Source: Herpomyces periplanetae | Lineage: Eukaryota; Ascomycota; Laboulbeniomycetes; Herpomycetales; Herpomycetaceae | Assembly (NCBI GenBank): GCA_009733715.1 | Contig: WMKJ01000090.1 | Location: 1 to 52,659, forward strand | Direction of reading: 5' to 3' | DNA length: 52,659 nt | Part shown: one piece after another, positions 31,953 to 42,799 of the stretch | Position numbering within the stretch: the stretch's first letter is position 1 | Layout of the letters: every line of letters starts with the position of its first letter | Program-made: the position numbers and the translations under genes | Notes under the pieces: model-generated | The model's input: only the letters and a program-made list of their open reading frames with translations | Databases searched by the model: none | Told to the model about the DNA's origin: nothing

Positions 31953-34739
31953 ATGGATAACTTTGATTCATCGCATTCCAATCAACCCAATCAGTCGCGA
32001 CAGCAGCATCAGTATCAGCAAGATCAAATTCATCATCAAGATGTTACCGAGTCAATCCAAAATGTATACGACACAGCTTCTATTTTTGGCCCTAACCCTC
32101 CTGACCTAGATGATCAGCTGTCTGCCAATACTCTAACAGGCTCAAATCTTTCACGCGAATACGTCTCAGCTCCCGTTACCCCAGTGTCCCGATCTTTCAC
32201 TCCCGCATGTTCACCAACGAAAATATCTTCCACCGCGAATACCAGTACAACACCAACAGGCGGTGGTGGTGGTGGTGGTGGTGGTGGTGGTGGTGGTACA
32301 AGCGGCCGAACATTTCATTCAACTTCAACATCTCGTGCTTCCGTCTCAAGAATTTCGGGTTATAGCCCATCCAGAATTAAGAAGTTTACAATGGACGATA
32401 AAATCAAAGTGTTAAACGAATATCGAGAAAAATCCAGCAACAAAGCCGATAAGGCTATTGATGAAAATTTAGTCATGGAAATTGCAAAACGTATTGGCGC
32501 TAGTCAAGCTTCCATAAAAAGTTGGCTACAAAATGAAGAATCCATTCGTTTTGCAAAGGCTAACACGAGAAGTAGAAAACGCAAGACGATTAGCTCCCTA
32601 GACTTGAGAACTCTAGCAAAAGAAAAGCCGGAATCTGATAACAGCCCCAAACAATCTAGGGAATTGAGTACCATACATGAAACTCATGAAGTATTGCCAT
32701 CAACAGATGATATTAATTTATTCAGTGGAATAGACTTTTCAACAGCTTTGGTCGACTTTAACGATTCCGGAAACGTGAGAATGAGTGGGAATATCCCGCT
32801 GCGAAAAAATGGGAAAATGGCAGGTATAGACGTGCATGAAATCACAGGATCCGGCAGCGTTCACGGGGACTCAATTTTAACAAAATGTGCAGAACTAACA
32901 CAAGAAACCAGTCCTGATGTAAGAATGGGTCAAGCAACACACATCAATTCGTCCGTTAATGACAGTGATCATCAAAGAGTTCAAGTAACCGGTGGAAATG
33001 GGATACCCATGGTACCGGGAAGAATACAAGGACATGAACACATTATCATTGATAGAATTGGTCAAAGAATCCCAAGCAAGTCTGGGAGGTGTGTGGAGCA
33101 GGGCATTACTCAAGGTTTAATAAACTTAAATCCGACAAGCATCGACAGGCTACCGGATCAGGAAGCTCGTGTTAATACGGGCGCATTAGCAGATATAAAC
33201 TTCCATGAACCAGCCAGATTTGACGGAAATATTCACAATGTTGGCAGTAGTGGACACACCGAACCAAGGATGGATTCAACAATTCCAGAGTATAGAGTCA
33301 GCCCAGAAGTAGGTCCGGAGGGTCAGATTCAATTTAGAGTTCATGTTAACACTAGTGGACGAAGAGAGGGATCAACGGACATCAGTTCCATGGGACAAGA
33401 AGTTCAACACGATAGCCAACAACAGCATCAAATAGCTGACAAGATTACATCTGGCAATCTCGAAGCTACCAATAATTTCATTATGACTGATGAGTCGCAA
33501 AGATTGAAGGAGGATTCTAATTTTGAGTTATCAAGGAACTTGGATTCTTGGGGATTTTTGAGTGAAAAAGGAGATATGGCAACATTTGATAACTTGGGAT
33601 CATCAATGAGAGATATTATTGGTACGATTAATCCCACGGATTTGAATGCCACAGTAGGCGAAAGTGATGATATGACGGTAATAAACACATCAGATGCGAC
33701 ACAGTCAAATACAACAAATTTGCTAAATGTGCCGACGGTAAACCGGGATACTATTAATGCAATCGCACAAACGAATTTGGGCCAGGCAGCAATTTTAAGA
33801 CAGCTGAGGGCACAGAGTTATCAAACTCAACTTCAGCTTCAAGCACGTAACCAAGCATTAGCGCAAGCGGAAAATGATGTACAGTATCAAGAGATAGTCA
33901 GACAACAAGTCAGGTTACAACAACATTATCAAGCACAGGCACAGGCACAGGCACAGGCACAAGCACAGGCACAGGCACAAGCACATGCACAGGCACAGGC
34001 ACAGGCACAAACGAGAGCGCGAGTAAGGACAAATGAACAAAGGCAGGTTGAGGGTGACGTACAAGCGCAAATGCAGGCACAAAATTTGACGCAAGCTCAA
34101 ATGCAAGCGCAAGCACAAAGTTTAGCACAAGCCCAAGCTAGAGCTCAAGCACAGGCACAAAGTTTGATACAGTCCATGGAAGCAAGGCGAAATAAAAGCA
34201 AAGGAGCACCGGTATTTCGAATGGGGGAAGCCGGAATGTCGATGACGACGGGGCAAACATATTTACCAAGGGCACAAGGAGATATATCGGTACATCCGAC
34301 AGCAGAAGCAGCACGATCACTAGGATTTAGCGATGTTGAATCCAAGTATAGTCCACCGACATTTTCCGATATAGATGAACACACGACTATTCATCAATCA
34401 CATATTACACGATCAATATTAAGAGCAAGTACAGTGGTAGACTGTAGTGTGGCAAGTGCAATGGTTAAATCATCGAGTACGGTATTTTCACACCTGACAT
34501 GCTCAAGCGTTCAAATGAGTGTAATATCAAGGTCAAAGATACAAAATTGTGTTGTATTGAATTCCGAAGTGATTAATGCGATATTGACGAATTGTCATGT
34601 TGAAAATTCCGAGATACGAGGAGGTGAATTTGACGGGGAAAAGTTTATTGGAGTACATCGAATAGTATCGGGAGCAGGTGGGGCAGACGATGGGATGGAT
34701 TCGGAGCAGTTGGGTGTTGAAAGAATGAAGATGAAATAA
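31953..34739 (+). CDS. Helix-turn-helix protein with Gln/Ala tract and C-terminal pentapeptide-repeat solenoid
   Basis: This is a single exon of 928 residues. Residues 1-60 are Gln/His/Asn-rich. A run of about 13 Gly, encoded by a (GGT)n tract, lies near 104-116. At about 143-212, KKFTMDDKIKVLNEYREKS, ENLVMEIAKRIGASQASIKS and WLQNEESIRFAKA look like a Psq/CENP-B/homeodomain-like helix-turn-helix, followed by a basic RSRKRK tail. Residues 215-630 are polar and probably disordered. About 655-745 are Gln/Ala repeats, mostly from GCACAG hexamers. Residues 816-900 form 17 consecutive pentads, from SHITR to EKFIG. Position 1 is small (S/C/A/G) in 16 of 17 and position 3 is I/L/V/F in 16 of 17. That is the pentapeptide-repeat beta-helix pattern. 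Codon use and the lack of stops support a real gene. A nuclear DNA-binding protein whose solenoid mediates assembly or mimics DNA is an inference. I recognise no named orthologue. Confidence 0.85.
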   Translation: MDNFDSSHSNQPNQSRQQHQYQQDQIHHQDVTESIQNVYDTASIFGPNPPDLDDQLSANTLTGSNLSREYVSAPVTPVSRSFTPACSPTKISSTANTSTTPTGGGGGGGGGGGGGTSGRTFHSTSTSRASVSRISGYSPSRIKKFTMDDKIKVLNEYREKSSNKADKAIDENLVMEIAKRIGASQASIKSWLQNEESIRFAKANTRSRKRKTISSLDLRTLAKEKPESDNSPKQSRELSTIHETHEVLPSTDDINLFSGIDFSTALVDFNDSGNVRMSGNIPLRKNGKMAGIDVHEITGSGSVHGDSILTKCAELTQETSPDVRMGQATHINSSVNDSDHQRVQVTGGNGIPMVPGRIQGHEHIIIDRIGQRIPSKSGRCVEQGITQGLINLNPTSIDRLPDQEARVNTGALADINFHEPARFDGNIHNVGSSGHTEPRMDSTIPEYRVSPEVGPEGQIQFRVHVNTSGRREGSTDISSMGQEVQHDSQQQHQIADKITSGNLEATNNFIMTDESQRLKEDSNFELSRNLDSWGFLSEKGDMATFDNLGSSMRDIIGTINPTDLNATVGESDDMTVINTSDATQSNTTNLLNVPTVNRDTINAIAQTNLGQAAILRQLRAQSYQTQLQLQARNQALAQAENDVQYQEIVRQQVRLQQHYQAQAQAQAQAQAQAQAQAHAQAQAQAQTRARVRTNEQRQVEGDVQAQMQAQNLTQAQMQAQAQSLAQAQARAQAQAQSLIQSMEARRNKSKGAPVFRMGEAGMSMTTGQTYLPRAQGDISVHPTAEAARSLGFSDVESKYSPPTFSDIDEHTTIHQSHITRSILRASTVVDCSVASAMVKSSSTVFSHLTCSSVQMSVISRSKIQNCVVLNSEVINAILTNCHVENSEIRGGEFDGEKFIGVHRIVSGAGGADDGMDSEQLGVERMKMK
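33925..34180. repeat. (GCACAG)n-type hexamer array inside coding sequence
   Basis: Long runs of GCACAG/GCACAA hexamers encode alternating Ala and Gln. Two broken stretches are joined by a unique segment encoding TNEQRQVEGDV. It is likely to vary in length among strains. Confidence 0.8.
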
Positions 34740-36532
34740 TAGGAAATCACGATACACTCGTGATATAAATTTTGTGCAAAATCACGATATAATAGACTGG
34801 TTCGACAGCATGCAAGACCAACGACATTAACCCGAATTGACCGTCATTATTGTGTAAAATAACGTAGGGAAAGGAAATGAGATGAGATGAGAAAAAGTTT
34901 TAGCCTGGGAAAATGCCCCTTGGAAACCATCCAGTTTTTAGTAAAGAGATTATGGAAGAATGTGTAAACTACAAAAATACCTTGAAGATAACAGTCCCCA
35001 AATATTTCACGATCAATTTTGAAATAAATCCCACAGATTCAACTTACCACCCCGAGAACCACCCTTCCCGCGTCCAATTTATACTCCGCGACCTGGTCAC
35101 CTGACGTCTCGCTTAGTCGGTTGCCGCAAAAACCTATTTCCGCCCCTCGTTGTGGCGGAGGTGAGGCTTGCCGCCGGAACGCGGGCGCCCGGGATGCCGG
35201 GATGCCGGGGTGTCGGGATGTCGGAGGGAGAGATCGGGGAGAGGCGTGTGGACGGAGTTGCCGGAGATTGCCGGAGGGGGGAAATATTTTGCCGTATACT
35301 GCCCATAGGATAGGCGAGGGAGTAGGCAGTGTATAGGTAGTGTATAGGCTGTCTATCCACAGTGTTTACACCGTTTATAGGCTCCCCTCCCCCATATCCG
35401 GCTCATCTACTCTGTATAGTTCGTGTATGTTGTTCATTGCATCTCCTCATCCCTAATTCTCCAGGATTTCGGAGATTCCCTTCCATATCTACGTATCCTA
35501 CTTAAAATATACCCTTCTTTTTCCCCAAATTCCCTTATACCCATTCACAAGCTTCTTCATTTATCACACTTTCAATTTTTCTTATTGATTCAGACAATTC
35601 CATATTGCTAAATTATTCAATACTTCTAAGTCTACTCAGCTCTTTATCACGATTTAATTTCCCTACTCATCCCACACGTTAAAATAGGCTAACATATCCC
35701 ACAAATACTTCAACTTCAATCTGTCACCAAACCATACTAGATTTGTCCACTCCTTCATCACCCTTCTATTCCATTTTCCACCCGTAATTATTCCCTTACG
35801 CTTCCAAACTGGTAATCAGTATTTATCACCTACTAATAATCATCGTATCGACTACTTTGATCCGTACTGTTGACATTCTCCCTAACTTGAATATCATCTT
35901 GGCCCTTGATTCAATCATAACACAATTACACGACTCATTATGCCTCTTCGCTTTGTCTCTCTCTCTTCCTTTTCACTTTAAGCCATATATTTCCTTCAAA
36001 AATTCTTTTATTAAAATCGAGAATCTTCGTTTCTTCTCGACACTCTTATATCTACTCGACCTTTCCTCCAACACGTTCCATACATACTTATTGCCCTTTA
36101 AATTTTTTCATTCTTTTTGTTCTTCCTCCATTTCACGAGAAACCCAAATACCTTAACTAAATTATCCCGCTCTACTAGCATACGATTCTGCACAACACAG
36201 CACAGCACAACACCACACCACACCACCCACTACCTCGTCACGAGTTACTAAGAATCCATCCCTCAAATCGCTTCATGCTCTCTTTTTCCCCTTCCGTCCC
36301 TCATACCCTACATCTTCTCTTTCATTTATGTAGTATAATATAATACTGCTTTTATTCAGTACCAAATCTCCCCCCATTTTATCCTTCTCATTAATCTAAC
36401 GTCTCTTATTCGTCAAAAATCCCCCTTTATACCTTACTTCAACTCTTTTTTGCCCTTCTACCAAAATTCACATCCCCCCTCGATTTTTCACCCTTTCCCC
36501 CCTATCGCGTTGTATGTCTCGTCCATTCCTCA
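34740..36532. promoter_or_regulatory. Intergenic region before DIP2: 3' flank, GC-rich island, CT-rich leader
   Basis: After the HTH gene's stop there is a 7-bp hairpin (ATCACGA, loop TACAC, TCGTGAT, 34746-34764) and another ATCACGATAT at 34781-34790. A GC-rich block at about 35125-35285 contains CCGGGATG-type tandem units (35188-35224). TGTATAGG words recur at 35310-35380. From 35400 to 36530 the + strand is strongly CT-rich, as before Sec62 and HSBP1, with a CACAACAC simple tract at 36190-36228. No gene is supported. Confidence 0.5.
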
Positions 36533-39500
36533 ATGGCTGAATTTAGCTCGGAATTACAAGAAAAGTTGCTGGAGCTAAACCGTGAGCTCGAGGTAAGATA
36601 TCCATTCATTCACTAAGCTTCCACAATCTTAAGTCCACCCACACATTTCCCCTTTACTCCTCAACAAGTATTAACGCTCACCTAAATTTTTCCATTTTTC
36701 TCGCGCTCTTAGGAAGGCGATATAACGAAAAAAGGGTTCGTTCCTTATTTCATATCCACCATGTTTCTTTTGCCTAACCCGCAATCCCATATTCTTTCTC
36801 TCTTCGTCTCTTCCTCCAAATCCCCCGCTAACCCCATCCCGTCCTTTCTCCAGTTATGATAAACGCCGATCTCAGCTACTATCTCAATTTTTAGGCTCAA
36901 ACTGCCTCGACATTCCCGGTCCTTCCACTCAACACCACTCTACGGAAAATTCAAAATATCCAGATATTTCCACCATTTCCCAAAAATTACTCCCAAACCT
37001 TCCCACTCAACCCGAAAATTCACCTCTAAACACTCACCTCTACACTTCCATTTCTCGAAGCTCTGTCGGTCAATTTGTCCCTAGTGATGTTGGATCCTCA
37101 TTATCTCCCGTTCCTTACACCGGAACTTCTTTTAGATGTTTAAGTTTACATGATTCCTCTAGTGAATATTACGAGCGTCAATTGTCCGTTCGCAATCCCT
37201 CTCCAACTGGCTATTCTGATGATTCTTCAAGTATACTTTCCCCAAAATGCCCCCAAAATCCCCCTCCCATCTCCACTTGTCAAGATCCCGGTGAATACTC
37301 CTCCCCCATACCCTTCAATCCAAACAACGCATTTCAATCTAACCTCAATGACCCCCATCCAAACTGTCGCTTAAGTGCAATGCTTGAATCTCAACAAAGC
37401 TACTTTTCGGATTTTTCCGGTCAACAACAAACTGACCCCGCCGAATGTTACAATGGTCCAACTTACTACGGAACTCCCGGTGATAACTACACAATAATGA
37501 TTCCAGCTCTACCCTCTCAAATTAACTTTCCCGGTAGCATTGGCTTCGGTGCCCCCCCAATTGAGTGTATGGCTCCCCTCGAACCCCGTGAAATCCCCTT
37601 CAAACTTTACGATCCCCACGACAATAATATTCCCATGAGTAAATTCGATAATGTCGGTGCCATTCTAAGACATCGAGGCCGTGAAAATAGTCGTCAAACC
37701 GCTTATTGGGTTCTAGATCAAAGAGGCAAGGAAGTTGGCCATATAACATGGGATAAAGTTTGGAGTCGTGCCGAAAAAATAGGTCAACTTATTCGTGTTA
37801 AATCAAACCTTTACCGTGGGGATCGAGTCGCTCTAATATATCGAAGTGTCGAAGTAATCGAATTCGCTATTGCTCTCCTTGGTTGCTTTCTTGCCGGTGT
37901 GGTCGCCGTACCATTGAATAATATCGACAATTATCAAAAATTATCAATGCTCTTAACCACTACCCAAACTACCTTAGTCTTAACAACAGATCATAACCTA
38001 AAGTCTTTTCATCGTGGTATTGCTGCTCAAAGGCTCAAATGGCCCACTGGTGTGGAATGGTGGAAGACAAATGAATTAGGTATGTACCACGGTAAACGCA
38101 AAGACGAAAATGATACAGAACCTCCCGGTTCAGAAATCGCCTATATCGAATACTCTCGCGCTCCAACTGGTGATTTACGCGGTGTCGTATTAAGTCATCG
38201 CACTATAATGCACCAGATGGCCTTGATTCAAGCTATCTTGTCCAGCATACCAACCGATGATTCAACAACACCTAACGATGCCAACCTACATCTCAAACAT
38301 GGATCAGCCGGTCCATTCCTAAGCTTAAGCCAACCTTTACAAAGAGCAGGTGAAGTCATTTTATCTTACCTTGACCCACGCTCCGGTCCAGGCTTAATAT
38401 TAACCACTCTATTCGCCGTTTACGGCGGTCATTCCGTTGTTTGGATTGAGCCTACAACCGTAGAAATGGCCGGATTATATGCTCACTTAATTACCAAATA
38501 TCGAGCAACCGTTTTACTAGCGGATTACTCGGGTTTAAAACATGCTGCCTACAATTATCAGCAAGATCCAATGGCAACTAGGAATTTTAAAAAGAGCTAT
38601 GAGCCTAACTTCGGTGCTTTGAAAATTTGTTTTATCGATTGTCTATCCCTTGATTGCGAGTTTCATGAGATACTGGCTGATCGATGGTTCAAACCAATGC
38701 GTAATTCCCGTGCCAGGGAAGTGGTAGCTCCCATGCTGTGTTTGCCGGAACATGGCGGAATGATAATCAGTGTTCGCGATTGGTTGGGTGGTGAAGATCG
38801 AATGGGATGTTCTTTAGAGCCGCCACTTGTCCAGAGTGGGGTAAACGGAAGTGGTAAAAAAGGTTGTGGAACAAGTGAAACGGCTGATAATGTCAACAAA
38901 GACAAAGGAAATGATAATCCCGGAATAGTTACTCCAGGCTATAAAAGTTTGATTGGTGGTGGATTCTCTGAAACGGCTTCCAAAAAACCAAAGGATGAGA
39001 GACTCCGACGAGGTGGTGAATTATCGGAAATTTTAGTCGACAAAGAAGCCTTAAAAACAAACCGTATAGTGGTGTTAGCCGTAGGTAAGGAAGAAGTATC
39101 CCGGGTGGCCAGTACTCAAGCAAATTCATTGCGAGTTGGAGCATTTGGCTATCCAATTGCAGATGCTACCCTGGCGCTAGTCGATCCTGAAACATATGTG
39201 TTATGTGGGCCAAATACCGTCGGTGAAATCTGGGTTGATAGCCCATCATTAAGTGGAGGATTCTGGGCTTTGCCAAAGCATACCGAATTAATCTTTCATG
39301 CTCGACCTTACCGTTATTTTCCCGGTGAAGGTCACCCTCGAATACTCGAAATGGAATTCCTCCGTACCGGTCTACTTGGATGCATTGTTCAAGGGAAAGT
39401 TTACGTTTTAGGTTTATACGAGGATAGAATTAGACAAAAAGTTGGAAGGGAAACTGGTCGTGATGATATGTCGTACATGAGTGAAAGACTGAATTGCGAA

Positions 39501-42357
39501 TACAGATTTTTCTTTGTTCAACACCTTGTAACAAGCATCATGAAACGGGTAGCCCGTATTTATGATTGCTCAGCTTTCGATTCGTACGTTAATGGAGAAT
39601 ACCTACCAATTATATTAATCGAAACTCAAGCTGCATCAATATTACCAACCATGGCGGGTGGTCCGCCACGACAAGTTGACATTGGATTTCTTGATTCATT
39701 GGCCGAGAGAGTAATGGAAATCTTATTAGTTGAGCACCGATTAAGAGTGTACTGCGTCATGACCTCAGCCCCTAATACATTACCCAGAATAATTAAGAAT
39801 GGAAGACGTGAAATCGGTAATATGCTTTGTCGTCGAGAGTTCGATAATGGCTCTTTAGCATGTGTTCATGTTAAATTTAACATTGAAGGTGCTGTACAGG
39901 GACTATCCATGGGAGATGATGTTATAGGAGGAATATGGAGTGTAGCAAGTTCTAACGCAAGAGCCGAACTACTATCTTTGCAAGATAAACAATATTCCGG
40001 CGTTGATATTAGGGATGTGGTTATAGATGATAGAACATCTACACCGTTGAATCAGTTTTCCAATATACATGATTTGCTTCAAATGAGAGTGAGTAAACAA
40101 GGAGATGAAATAGCTTATTGTACAATCGACGGAAAGGGACGTGAAAATAAAGGAATTAGCTGGCGAAAATTTGATCAAAAAGTTGCCGCCGTAGCAAATT
40201 ACCTAAAGAATACGGTGAAAGTACGACGAGGCGAGAATATTTTATTAATGTACACCCACGGTGAAGATTTTGTGTTTGCAGTACATGCTTGCTTCTGCTT
40301 GGGTATAATTGCTATTCCATTACCACCAATTGATCAGAATCGATTGAATGAGGATGCACCGGCCATATTACATTTAATTGGAGATTTTGGAATTAGAATA
40401 ATGCTGGTTAACGGTGAAGTTGATATGATGATGAAGGGTAAAGGTGTCAGTCAACACTTGAAGCACACAGCAATAATCCTTAGGGTAAACCTACCAGCGA
40501 TGTATAATACAAGTAAATTGGCTAAACAAACTCAAGGGTGTCGTGAATCGGGATTCGCAATGAGCCCAGTTTGGGTTCAAAAGGGAAATTTAGCCATGAT
40601 ACAAGTTTACTGGACACCTGACCAACGTAGAGTGGCCGTACAGATTGGGCATGATACAATGATGGCGGTGTGTAAAATTCAGAAAGAAACATGCCAAATG
40701 ACTTGTACACGACCTATTGTAGGAAGTGTCAGGAGCACAAATGGATTAGGATTTGTGTATACATGCTTGATGGGAATATTTTTGGGTAAGTGTATCGATT
40801 TCTTGGGGCTATTACAGCTACCGAAGTGGATGTATAATTGGTAAAGCACAGTTACAAGGAAGCGTAAACTAACTAATACGTCAAAATTCGTGCAAAATTT
40901 GCCGATGCACCCTTAGAGGTGCATTCTTTTTGCCTTCACGATTTACAGGAAACACAACTTACCTTGTATCACCCGTTGATTTTGCACAAAATCCCATAAT
41001 AATATTCCAGACTATTTCACGATACAAAATTAAGGATACCTACGCCACTGGACAAATGCTGGATTTTGCCATGGCGAGAAATTTTATGGACGGAAAAAAT
41101 GGTACTGTGATCAGTAACCCAAGCTATACTATGAGCGGAAAAGGCAGTATTGGTAGCATTAGTATATCAACAACTGGGACAGCAGTAGGACCGGCCAAAT
41201 CATCATCATCTACCTCTTCTAACTGTCAAAGTTTAGCATTACATGAATTAAAGAATTTAATGATATCGACCGAAGGGCGAGCAAGACGTGACTTGTACAA
41301 ACGAGTGAGAATTCATTTTGCGGGAATTGGATTACCCAGCACTTCAATAAACACAATTTATTCTCATGTTTTAAATCCAATGATTACAAGCCGAAGCTAC
41401 ATGTGTATTGAACCGGTAGAGTTAAGCTTGAACATGGAATCACTGCGACGTGGGTTAATTGTGGCAGATGATGTTACCCAAAGTTATCGAGGAATGGGGA
41501 AAAATGGAGAATATGATGATGATGATGAATTAGATGGGGAACTTTTGGCGGAAGTGGCTGCTAAAATGGATTGGATTCAGGCGACATCTGCTGCAACGGC
41601 AGCATCAGCTGTAGCAACCCGATCGACAAAACGGATTAAGTCTACGAATCATCGATTAATCCTACAAGATGCTGGAATGGTACCCGTATCAACTCAGATA
41701 TGTATTGTTAACCCCGAAACTCGTCGATTATGCCATGTAGGTGAATTCGGTGAGATATGGGTAAGCTGTGAAGCCAACTCAATGGGGTACTATGCAAGTA
41801 AAGATGAGGAATTCGATGGGGAAAAAATGTGCGCAAGGACTGTCGATGGAGACACTAATGCAGTGTATGCTCGTACGGGGGACTTGGGCTTTTTACATAC
41901 AATTAATAGACCTATTGGAATTAACGGAAGCATGGTAGAAATGCAGGTTTTGTTTTTATTGGGAAGTATCGGGGAAACATTCGAGGTTAATGGATTGCAT
42001 CATTTCCCCGTGGATATTGAAAGAAGCGTTGAACAATGTCATAAAAATATAGTGCCGGGAGGATGTGCTGTATTTCAAGCGGGTGAACTAGTTGTTGTTC
42101 TCGTTGAGATATACCGAAAGAATTATCTGGCATCAATAGTACCTGTCATCGTAAATACTATACTAAATCAACATGAATTCATAGTTGATATAGTTACGTT
42201 TGTAGGAAAAGGCGATTTTCCCCGTTCTAGACTAGGGGAAAAACAGCGAGGCAAGATTCTTGGAAACTGGATTGGCCGAAAGTTACGAACCATAGCACAA
42301 TTTTCCATTCGATGCCCCCTTAAAAGCTCGAGTAGTCAAGAGGCTGCTACGGCATGA
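36533..42357 (+). CDS. DIP2: DIP2/Cps1 family protein: DMAP1-binding domain plus two FAAL-like adenylation domains
   Basis: There are four exons: 36533-36592, 36713-36735 (23 nt), 36854-40785 and 40949-42357. They give 1807 residues. Donors are GTAAGA, GTTCGT and GTAAGT; acceptors are TTAG, CCAG and ACAG. Exons 1-3 build the DMAP1-binding segment: LQEKLLELNRELEEGDITKK then GYDKRRSQLLSQFL. A Ser/Pro-rich linker runs to about residue 285. The first FAAL-like domain begins near 290. Its P-loop equivalent reads EYSRAPTGDLRGVVLSHRTI, the degenerate form typical of Cps1/DIP2. The second starts near 1090 and crosses intron 3 at MGIFLG/NTTYLVSPVDFAQNP, then SRYKIKDTYATGQMLDFAM. In yeast (Cmr2) and animals DIP2 controls a subset of diacylglycerols through fatty acyl chemistry. 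Length is in the family range. CAG trapping at the last acceptor is confirmed by phase. Confidence 0.95.
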
Positions 42358-42799
42358 TTAATTCAATGAATACCATAACAGTTCTCTTTACTGTTATTCC
42401 CCAAAAATTCCCCGTTTATTGTTCTAATCGGGAACTCTTGCGCAAATACTGCAATTTTCCCGATTCTGGTCATTTTCACACAGCTCGGCCCGATTGCCCT
42501 GCAAGTCGGCTCCTTCTCCCGAATCTATATCGGCCCGTTAGTAACATGACTTAGTAATGTCTGTCTAAACTGTTTTAGGTTTCTCGGAATTTTCTCTTTT
42601 TGATCCAGTGCACGCGCGTATGCGCCAACTTCTTGGTTGAGATAATTATTTTGATTGTCAGTTTACACTGCAAATCTTATTTTGCTGATTGCTTTTCCTT
42701 GCTTGGATCTAGCATTTTAATACGGGTTACTTAATTTTGATTTTTTTCACCTTCTATTCACTAAATTTACCAATCTTAACACTCACCAGTCTACTCAAC
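42358..42799. promoter_or_regulatory. Intergenic region, DIP2 / acyl-CoA thioesterase
   Basis: The 442 bp are AT-rich near the thioesterase start, with a moderately GC-rich patch around 42480-42540 (CCCGATTCTGG, CAGCTCGGCCCGATTG). They hold the 3' end of DIP2 and the promoter of the next + gene. Small frames are not supported. Confidence 0.45.
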
